Origin: Protonemura montana
Taxonomy: Eukaryota > Arthropoda > Insecta > Plecoptera > Nemouridae
NCBI GenBank assembly: GCA_947568835.1
Contig: OX387610.1
Location: 11,017,001-11,081,000, forward strand
DNA: 64,000 nt
Reading direction: 5' to 3'
Shown: in pieces, positions 1 through 9,500 of the stretch
Layout: each line of letters starts with the position of its first letter
Position numbering within the stretch: position 1 is the first letter of the stretch
Notes under the pieces: model-generated
Seen by the model: only the letters and a program-made list of their open reading frames with translations
Told to the model about the DNA's origin: nothing
Databases searched by the model: none
Made by a program: the position numbers and the translations under genes

Positions 1-916
1 CATCAAGCTCAAGCTTACCATGTATATCCACAACTTGTTGAACGTCCCCAGCTTACAAGCCCATCAAGCTCAAGCTTACCATGTATATCCACAACTTGTT
101 GAACGTCTCCAGCTTACAAGCCCATCAAGCTCAAGCTTACCATGTATATCCACAACTTGTTGAACGTCTCCAGCTTACAAGCTCATCAAGCTCAAGCTTA
201 CCATGTATATCCACAACTTGTTGAACGTCCCCAGCTTACAAGCCCATCAAGCTCAAGCTTACCATGTATATCCACAACTTGTTGAACGTCTCCAGCTTAC
301 AAGCCCATCAAGCTCAAGCTTACCATGTATATCCACAACTTGTTGAACGTCTCCAGCTTACAAGCTCATCAAGCTCAAGCTTACCATGTATATCCACAAC
401 TTGTTGAACGTCCCCAGCTTACAAGCCCATCAAGCTCAAGCTTACCATGTATATCCACAACTTGTTGAACGTCTCCAGCTTACAAGCCCATCAAGCTCAA
501 GCTCACCATGTATATCCACAACTTGTTGAACGTCTCCAGCTTACAAGCCCATCAAGCTCAAGCTCACCATGTATATCCACAACTTGTTGAACGTCTCCAG
601 CTTACAAGCCCATCAAGCTCAAGCTCACCATGTATATCCACAACTTGTTGAACGTCTCCAGCTTACAAGCCCATCAAGCTCAAGCTTACCATGTATATCC
701 ACAACTTGTTGAACGTCTCCAGCTTACAAGCCCATCAAGCTCAAGCTCACCATGTATATCCACAACTTGTTGAACGTCTCCAGCTTACAAGCCCATCAAG
801 CTCAAGCTCACCATGTATATCCACAACTTGTTGAACGTCTCCAGCTTACAAGCCCATCAAGCTCAAGCTTACCATGTATATCCACAACTTGTTGAACGTC
901 TCCAGCTTACAAGCCC
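1..916. repeat. 61-bp satellite array (left edge)
   Basis: Fifteen head-to-tail units of 61 bp occupy the left edge, and the array is already in progress at base 1, so its true length is unknown. Each unit contains the run ATGTATATCCACAACTTG and ends in CAGCTTACAAGC. Units differ at three diagnostic places (TCCCC/TCTCC, AGCCC/AGCTC, GCTTACC/GCTCACC). In the first seven units the first two variants cycle with a three-unit period, giving a higher-order repeat of 183 bp. The last unit breaks at about 916. No gene is seen in it. Confidence 0.97.
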
Positions 917-1010
917 TCAAGCTCAAGACTCTTAGAGACTGAAGTTCGAAGTTAGAGACTGAAGAGTTCTAGCAATGTTGCCAACGCTAATAACGAAGTC
1001 AATTGTTGTT

Positions 1011-1137
1011 TTTAACGACGCACCGGTTTGACGACGTGCCCTGTGGCACTGATTCAATGACGTCGTTGAACAAGTGGACGATAATGAACCTTACATAGAC
1101 TAGATTGGGAGGCGGGGAAACCCGGTGCCGGCACGTG
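1011..1137 (-). repeat. 5S-derived SINE, 3' fragment
   Basis: Read on the minus strand this is the 3' third of the SINE. It runs from the GTGCCGGCAC body motif through the region with ATTCACCGACGCC-like sequence to the terminal CGTCGTTAAA. The 5S-like head is missing, as in a 5'-truncated retroposon. Confidence 0.75.
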
Positions 1138-2195
1138 GTATAATCTTTCAAGAAAAGACCAGCAATAAAATGTGTTGTGAACATATTTGAAATCTTATTT
1201 AAATTGCAAACGCTTGCAAAAAAAAGTAAGTGAAAAAAGTATCGTTAATTTTTTTTTGTGTTATGTAATGCAATTTTCATTCAGTTTTTTGTCTCAGGTC
1301 AACACCACCTATGAGCCAAATTTGGTACTAATCTAATATTACTCCAAACGTAGAAGGCGGTGGTTTGTATGTGCAAGGCGGTGATTTAAAACACAATTTT
1401 TCATTTTTTTTTTAAATAAATGTCAAACATTGAAAGCACTTGGCTTCAATTGAAATGTAAATATGCTTTTTACTGAAAGGTGTTCACGACTGGGATTGTG
1501 TTACCAGAAAGGGTATTTGAGTTGCTTTCAAATTGCTGGGTTCGTGGGCCAAATGTTTCCCTAATTTTTGGTTGATGACGCGATTGCCTGACAGCCAGCC
1601 AGTAAAGATGACGAGAAATATCAAGTTTATTTAATCTTCTATTTAATCTTCGGAAGAAAATTGGTTGGTTTTCGAACAGATATTATCTCGATTAAAATGA
1701 TTCGTCGGAATGATAGATTGGTTTTCTAAAGGCTATATCACTGTTAAGTTTTATTTATTTTTTAATCTCTTACAGAAAACAACATAGGCTTACTTAACTT
1801 AGCTGGATTTTCTAAATACCTTCGTTCTGAAAAGAAAAACATAGTTATAGAGTTTTTTTTTCAGAGTAAACAAATAACAGCACGCTTTTGACTAAAGCTT
1901 TGATAAATATATTTATTTTTAGTTTTACTAACTTCTGTTAAAAGCTTAAGTCTCAAAAGAATTGATTTTTTTAATCTATTCACCCGTTTTCCATGAGCGC
2001 CCCTGAACGCAGCCCGCAGAGCAAACTCAGTAACACACTTTGGCAAAAAATGTTTTTTAAATTACAAATTGAAATCAAAAGCGCATTTGACATCTTGACA
2101 GTAATCATTGTTTGACCCAGGCAACTTAATATTACTAAAAACACGAGACTTAATTTCACCCACTGGTCTTTCCTTGTGAACCCAATTGATATGAG
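1138..2195. other. unassigned AT-rich DNA
   Basis: No coding exon, RNA or intact repeat is recognisable. Near 1190-1212 there is a short stretch with GCAAACGCTTGCAA, which matches the tail of the tRNA-derived SINE seen at 50565 and 63585. Near 1997 there is a short GC-rich run (CCCCTGAACGCAGCCCGC) that recurs, diverged, at about 61112 and 61247. Confidence 0.4.
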
Positions 2196-2683
2196 TTTAA
2201 CGACGCACTGTTTTGACATGTGGCCATGTGGCACTGGTCTAATGGCGTCGGTGAATGAGTGGATTATGATGAGGATGATGATGAACCTAACCTAGCCCAG
2301 AAGGGAGGAGGGGAAACCCGGTGTCGGCACTTAGCCTACCCCTGTCAAATGGCACCAAGGGGTTCACCGGCAGCTCACACAGCAGGATTCCTCCACAAAT
2401 CCATGCTGTCGAGAGGTTGATATGCAAGGCGAGTGAAGTCGCTGTACTAACTTTCATCTCACCAACCTCTCTCCCGAACAGAACTGGTCATGTGTATGAT
2501 GGTCATCCATCCAATACCTGACTTAGCGCAGTGTTGCTTAACTTTCATCCCTCCAACCTCTCTCCCGAACAGAACTGGTCATGTGTATGATGGTCACCCA
2601 TCCAATACCTGACTTAGCGCAGTGTTGTTTAACTTCGGTGATCTCACGATAACCAGTGTTTCCAACACGCCAAACCGTTCGGT
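2196..2683 (-). repeat. 5S-derived SINE, near full length with internal duplication
   Basis: On the minus strand it starts with the 5S-like head (GGCGTGTTGGAAACAC, then an AGATCACCGAAGTTAA-like run). It continues through the body (CATGGATTTGTGGAGGAATC) and ends with CAGTGCGTCGTTAAA. About 91 bp spanning the 3' half of the 5S head and the adjoining body is present twice (about 2451-2541 and 2542-2632). This makes the copy longer than the others and shows the head region starting to duplicate. Confidence 0.88.
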
Positions 2684-3967
2684 TTATTAACCCAAGAAGA
2701 ACTTTGCAAGGTAGAACCTCATTAAAGCTCACGTTAACTCAAGTCGTTTTCACCACGTCGATAATTTGCATCAAGGCTCGTTTCAACCTGTATTTTTCAA
2801 ACGCTATTCACGGTGATATTCATAAGTGCGATCAGATTTCACTTTGAATTTAAGAAGCCTCAACCGCCACGCGTTCCGCTCGCCTTACTTGACCGTGGTC
2901 TTGATACCGTACGTTATTTCACTAAGCGTCAATTATTTTTTTCTCTGATAACTTTAAAAAATGCTGAAAATCTAAGCCAGAAGCAAAGTGGAGACATTTT
3001 GTCCATTTTATTCGGATTTTAATTGCGAACGCAAGCAATGGGCAGAGTATTAAATTATAAAGAACTCATCAAGCGTAAAAAGATGTGTACCTAAAAAGGC
3101 GTTCAAACCCCGGTTTTACAACTTTGGTGGGTGTGGCTTTCACCATTTCTAAATGGACATGGCCTTTCTGAGAGGAAATCGGTACATTGGGTAGACAATT
3201 TTGAGTGGGTGTTTAAGAGGATAATTTATTCTAAAACTAATTTTATAGGGCAGTAAAAAAAGATATAATAAAATATCTTTTAATGCCTTTATAAGAATTT
3301 TATTTGTTGAAGTGTAAAAGTGTATGCACTCTGTTTTTTTGTATGCTTGTAAAGTTTTGCATAATGCTGTCATGCAAGGTTTGTGCGTTGATGCAGTAAT
3401 CGCGAAAAACGACTGAAACCACAAAACAATTACCGTTTTAATTATAGAAAAAACAAGTGCAAGTCACTGCAAGGCCACGTCAAAGTACCATGCAACCCTG
3501 TTGACAAGGTTTTCATATCTTAATTAAGTCTAAGACAAAAAGTAACTTTATAATTAATCAATTCAAAATAATTCCTACATTTTATATAAAGATGCAAAGC
3601 AAAACCGCACAGTGAAGACAAAAAAAAATGCTGTCTTGAGTATCGAAAGTAGAAATAACACGACATAGAGACTTATGTAGGTATTCTTAAAATCATGTAT
3701 CACAAACATCTTCGGTTTGTTAAAAAGCGATAAGCAAAACAGGCAAGTAATAAGAATGGCGCGAAACGATGTGTGGTTCAGGCCTCCCAAAAACAGAGGC
3801 ACGAACTGCGCAAACATGTAGACGTCATACAAAACACACGAGATCCACTGGTCGCGATAATGTTACTGCAGTATTGGCTGCCAGGCGAAAAGGTTGGCTG
3901 ATTATGAAACCACTTCTAAAGGTGACAGGCTCTAAGAAGTAATTAAGTGTCGCATGGTTGTGAAGTG
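2684..3967. other. unassigned DNA with a decayed tRNA-SINE
   Basis: Mostly featureless AT-rich sequence. At 3018-3116, read on the minus strand, there is a decayed copy of the tRNA-derived SINE. Its B-box-like GGGGTTTGAACGCC is near 3099-3113, and the tail resembling GCATTGCAAGCG lies near 3018-3045. No gene is supported. Confidence 0.4.
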
Positions 3968-4341
3968 GTCAACGATGCACTGTTTTGTCAAAGGGCCATG
4001 CGGCACTGGTCTAATAGCGTTGGTGAATGAGTGGGTGATGATGAGGACGATGATGATATACCGTACGTCATCTAGAAGAGATGAGGGGAAACCCAATGCT
4101 GGCACGTAGTCTACTCCTATCGAAGACCACCAAGAGGACCATTAGCTTAACGTCGCTTTCGAAGAACGGTACAAAGCAAACAACAGGATTTCTCCACAAA
4201 TTCATGCTGTCGAGAAGTTGATAAGCAAATGAAGTTGATGTACTTTTTCAATCCCGTCAATCTCTTACCTGAACTAAACTGACCGTGCATATGTTGGTCA
4301 CCCATCGAAAACCTGTCCTAAAGCAGTGTTACTTAACTTCT
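3968..4341 (-). repeat. 5S-derived SINE body feeding a head array
   Basis: This minus-strand SINE copy is complete from its 3' terminus (near 3968) through the body to the 5S-like head, which begins near 4300. Where other copies end after one head, this one continues without a break into the tandem 92-bp array. Body and tail are diverged (for example GGCACGTAGTCTACTCC and a deleted repeat of GATGATGAT), so the copy is old. Confidence 0.85.
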
Positions 4342-5230
4342 GTGATCTCACGAGGACAGGTGTTTCCAACACGCCAAACCGTTTGGTGGTCACATAACCA
4401 ATACTTGACACAGCTTAGTGCTGCTTAACTTCAACAGGCCAAACCTTTCAGTGGTCACATAAGCAATACTTGATCTAGCTTAGTGCTGCTTAACTGTGGT
4501 GATCTCACGAGGACAGGTGTTTCCAACACGCCAAACCGTTCGGTAGTCACATAACCAATACTTGACACAGCTTAGTGCTGCTTAACTTCGGTGATCTCAC
4601 GAGGACAGGTGTTTCCAACACGCCAAACCGTTTGGTGGTCACATAACCAATACTTGACACAGCTTAGTGCTGCTTAACTTCGGTGATCTCACGAGGACAG
4701 GTGTTTCCAACACGCCAAACCGTTTGGTGGTCACATAACCAATACTTGACACAGCTTAGTGCTGCTTAACTTCAACAGGCCAAACCTTTCAGTGGTCACA
4801 TAAGCAATACTTGATCTAGCTTAGTGCTGCTTAACTGTGGTGATCTCACGAGGACAGGTGTTTCCAACACGCCAAACCGTTCGGTAGTCACATAACCAAT
4901 ACTTGACACAGCTTAGTGCTGCTTAACTTCGGTGATCTCACGAGGACAGGTGTTTCCAACACGCCAAACCGTTTGGTGGTCACATAACCAATACTTGACA
5001 CAGCTTAGTGCTGCTTAACTGTGGTGATCTCACGAGGACAGGTGTTTACAACACGCCAAACCGTTCGGTAGTCACATAACCAATACTTGACACAGCTTAG
5101 TGCTGCTTAACTGTGGTGATCTCACGAGGACAGGTGTTTACAACACGCCAAACCGTTCGGTAGTCACATAACCAATACTTGACACAGCTTAGTGCTGCTT
5201 AACTTCGGTGAACCTCACGAGGACAGATGT
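4342..5230 (-). repeat. 92-bp satellite made of tandem 5S-derived SINE heads
   Basis: Units begin with GTGATCTCACGAGGACAG at 4342, 4499, 4591, 4683, 4840, 4932, 5024, 5116 and, with a changed start, 5208. Spacing is 92 bp, except for two 157-bp steps, each holding a 92-mer plus a 65-bp deleted unit. On the minus strand each full unit is the SINE head. It retains sequence resembling the 5S rRNA internal promoter (A-box region CACCGAAGTTAAGCAGCAC-like and a C-box region like GGTATTGGTTATGTGACC). Many units are nearly identical, which implies recent expansion or conversion. Confidence 0.93.
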
Positions 5231-6561
5231 TTCTATTACATCTTATCTCTTAAATAAACGTGAACGTGATCCCGATGTCTTCTCGAGGTCAACTTCTTGA
5301 TTGCTGACCCAGTAAGCCTGAGTTTACAATGACGTCTTCATCCGCACAAACTTAATCATCTTCACACGGTTCGCACTAATTTCCTGTCGCTAGGCAGCAA
5401 CTCACTTACACGAGTCGATTGAAACGCCCTCCCTCTGCGTATAAATGCAATTACCTCCCCCTTGCCACCCTGCCGCGACAACTTCGCGAAGCTAGGCGAA
5501 GAAATTCGTTAGCTTGGTTACGCTGCGTAGAGCAGTCACCAAAGAATTGAGGTCAGGGTAACTTTAGTTATCTCAGAGACATTTTCATGTAACTTAATTT
5601 TCAAAATATGCTACACTTTTTGCAATACATCTTTTTATCTCTTCTCAAAAGACACTTTTGCCAGCGTTTTTGCGTAGGTATTTGCTTACATAACAATGAA
5701 GTGTCTTTGTCAATTACCAAAATTGAAAATTTCAACAGGAGTGAATATGTAGGTACGCCTAGTTTTTGTTCCTCTGTTTGTCACCTACTACATCAAAGAA
5801 TAACTCAGCCTAGCAAGTGTGTCGTTAAGAAATGGGAATGAAGAAAGACTTCATTTCTACCTTTTTTTTCTCATTGAATTGTCTAACTGAGAGGCAAAAC
5901 AACGCTGAGACGTTTGTTTGTTGAACTTGGGAACTTCTACCCACGGCTGTGAACCTCACCGCCTCGATGACTCTGAGAAGGTGATTCTGTCTTCTCCTGA
6001 GGCTCTTTCTGTTAACCAAGCGGAAGATAGCTGACAAGCGCCCTGTCTACTGCCACCCTTTCACCCTTACAAATACACCCGGCCATTTTGAATATATATT
6101 CCCTGTCCTTGGTGGAGGTCCAAGTTATATTAATTAGGTTGAGCTTAGGAGGAGGTTTATTACCAAATATCTTGTAGACAAACTACGCTCAAGCGCAAGA
6201 CAAATAAAAATGTTTTAAAGTAAACTCAAGACGCGATTGTTAAAAATACCAAAGAGATCAAATTGAACAACAACACATCCCAACGATAGTATGGTCAGTT
6301 AGGTACTTTTTTTATGAACACAACTTCTGTTTCAAATGAGCAATATTGGACGAAGATTACCCAATCAAATGAACAAAAGTGTGTGTTAATTTAAAAAAAA
6401 ATGTACAAAATATGAAACTTAAACCAAAATAAGTGAAAGAATGTATGTATTTAAAACGGTTCTCTCAGAACTTGCAATGATGTACTGATGAACTTGCAAA
6501 ACTTAAAGACACCTCCGCCTCCAAGACAGTTAAAATCTAACTTTTGTCTCTGAATTTACAG
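5231..6561. other. unassigned DNA upstream of the membrane-protein exon
   Basis: It contains a moderately GC-rich patch at 5330-5560 with a TATA-like box, and another at 5930-6080 of unknown meaning. If the plus-strand membrane-protein gene has a 5' untranslated exon, it could lie here, because the exon beginning at 6562 has a good splice acceptor and so is not first. No protein-coding exon could be supported. Confidence 0.3.
5440..5447 (+). promoter_or_regulatory. possible TATA box
   Basis: GCGTATAAATGC sits in the only locally GC-rich stretch upstream of the membrane-protein exon. A potential splice donor (CAGGGTAACT, near 5566) lies about 120 bp downstream, so an untranslated first exon of about 100 bp is conceivable. 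TATA-like strings are common, so this is a weak call. Confidence 0.2.
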
Positions 6562-6569
6562 GCGTCACC

Positions 6570-9500
6570 ATGATCGGTGCCATGCCTGCCGTGGCAGTTC
6601 GCCACGAGCGACGCAAGCAAGAAAAGCGCAAGCGTCCAAGCCAACTCTACCTGGGGGGGCTGGTGCTGCGACAGTCCCCCCCTTCGAGGGCCACTTCACC
6701 CACGCCCAGTCCTCTGCAGTCACCAGCCGAGCGCTACGACAACCACCAGGAGTACTACCTCTTCGGGAAGGTGCGTGAGTCCATGCGTGGGGTCTGGTAT
6801 GGAGCCAAGGTTGAAACCGATGCCAAGAACCGGTCACGGCTAAGCCTTATTATTTTCACACACTGCGTTAGCGCTGTCCCTATGGCTCTGGTATTTTGGC
6901 TGTCAATTCGTATTAGGCTGATAATGAAGCTATGCTGGACTGGCAGGGATTCGAGAGTGAACCCGGTTCTAGCACGTAACTTGTTCCTGGCCATCAGCAC
7001 CAAGGACCGGCCACCACTTAGCCTTGTCCCTTTGACACACTGTGTTGGCTGCTTCTGTCCAACATCACCAAGGACCGGCCACCGCCTAGCCTTGTCTCTT
7101 TGACACACTGTGTTGGCTGCTCCTGTCCAACAGCACCAAGGACCAGCCACAGCTTAGCCTTGTCACTTTGACACACTGTGTTGGCTGCTCCTGTCCAACA
7201 GCACCAAGGACTGGCCAACGCTTAGCCTTGTCCCTTTGAAACACTGTGTTGGCTGCTCCAGTCCAACAGCACCAAGGACCGGCCACCGCTTAGCCTTGTC
7301 ACTTTGACACACTGTGCTGGCTGCTCCTATCCAACAGCACCAAAGACCGGCCACCGCTTTGCCTTGTCCCTTTGACACACTGTGTTGGCTGCTTCTGTCC
7401 AACAGCACCAAGGGCCGGCCACCGCTTAGCTTTGTCCCTTTGACACACTGTGTTGGCTGCTCCTGTCCAACAGCACCAAGGACCGGCCACCGCTTAGCCT
7501 TGTCACTTTGACACACTGTGCTGGCTGCTCCTATCCAACAGCACCAAGGACCGGCCACCGCTTTGCCTTGTCCCTTTGACACACTGTGTTGGCTGCTTCT
7601 GTCCAACAGCACCAAGGGCCGGCCACCGCTTAGCTTTGTCCCTTTGACACACTGTGTTGGCTGCTCCTGTCCAACAGCACCAAGGACCGGCCACCGCTTT
7701 GCCTTGTCCCTTTGACACACTGTGTTGGCTGCTTCTGTCCAACAGCACCAAGGGCCGGCCACCGCTTAGCTTTGTCCCTTTGACACACTGTGTTGGCTGC
7801 TCCTGTCCAACAGCACCAAGGACCGGCCACCGCTTTGCCTTGTCCCTTTGACACACTGTGTTGGCTGCTTCTGTCCAACAGCACCAAGGGCCGGCCACCG
7901 CTTAGCTTTGTCCCTTTGACACACTGTGTTGGCGTTGTCCCCGTGGCACTGGTCTATCGGCTGCTCCTGATAAACCCAAACGTATTTTGAAACCCCTTTG
8001 TATTCGCCACAGCCGTTATTGCTGGGTTGGTATAAACTATTCCGTCAACAAACAAAAGCTCTTTTGGTGCACGTTTTCCGGAAAATCCACTCTAAAAAAA
8101 TATATATATGTATTGAATCTGAATTAAAAGAGAGGATTTTCAAAATGGTTGGCTCAGGTTTTTTTTTTGTTATGTTAAGTTTTGTAGTGTTAACAGATTT
8201 AACACATTTGGGATCCACAGCTGCTACGAAATCTGTTTTTTTTTCCTGAAAAACTCCGGGAAAACGTCTTGAACAGACTCTTTTACAACGCGTGCAACTA
8301 TACGACCAAATACTACGACCCACGACTACGACTACGACTACGACTATAACGACCCAAGTCCCACTCTAATATGTTTCCAGGAGCATGGCACTGGTATCAG
8401 TGACCTCTCCCAATGACAGACACCTTCACAGTTGAAGCATATCCCTTGCCAAGCGGGCATTTCAATCCTGTCCTACGGGATTTTGTCAGGAAGACGATGT
8501 TGTGATTTGAATGTAACCAACAAGTGATTCCCGTGAAATATAATAAGGATAGAGATATTTAGTCGAAGGGGTAAAGCTTGCATTTAGGAACGTGGAACCA
8601 TTCAGAACTCGTTAACTGACTAGGTTTTAATTTACCTTGATTTAAAAAAAACATCCTTGCAAGCCACTTTGAGTTGAGCATTGTATCGTAGGTTTTGGTA
8701 GCTACAGAGAGACACAAGTTATTTATGTTCAGTAAAGAATTTTAATGCCTAATAACTAACCCACCAGCAACTATTCCTCTAGCATCAACCCGTCGGATAA
8801 TAATAACGATCGCATATCGATTACATGTATGAGTCGCTAGTATTGGAGCACTTTGAAAAGGCAATTAAACCAGTTTGTCGGTATTGAAGTCCCAATACCA
8901 CATCCTGGGTTAATGTTCATATATTATTTGATGATTACTAGAAGTAAAGCGTAGCTTCTCTAAGTTTCTTCGCGGCTCTTTGTACCATTAAAAATAAAAT
9001 AATCTATCAGTTTCTAACAAGCATAATATCCCTCAATGCTGTCAGCAATCGTAATAATCTGTACAATAAATGTCACCGTAAACACACCACTAACAGAGCG
9101 ATAAATGTCAACTTTGCCATACAGATTTCCGAAAACCTAGCTACAACAAAAATTGTAATGCACAACAACATAAATATAAAGTTCGACCTGCCCAAACTTT
9201 AGTTTACGGCAACATTCTTTCCGTTAGCAAGAGTCAAATGGACTCGCCTATTACAAACACGAATTTAGAAGTCACCGAATTAAAGTATCTTGAAGTTCTT
9301 GAAGTCAATTGAAGTCACCAACGTAATAGAATGACTTACCGCCCATACACCATGTTCTGAACGGAACAGAATTACTTAAGCATTATGCAATTTTAACATT
9401 ATCATTACGATATGTTTACGGCTATGATAATTGTAGAAGAGTCTTTGCAGGGGAAATATTACACAAACAAAACTCATTACAAAATAAAAACTAGTCCGGC

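Noticed and set aside
7163-7762. Long open frames with repeating [10 protein letters not shown] / [11 protein letters not shown] motifs (also at 19935-20381 and 20317-20721)
   Set aside because: They are translations of the 68-bp satellite. Since 68 is not a multiple of 3 the frames cycle through the same repeat, and frames are open on both strands.
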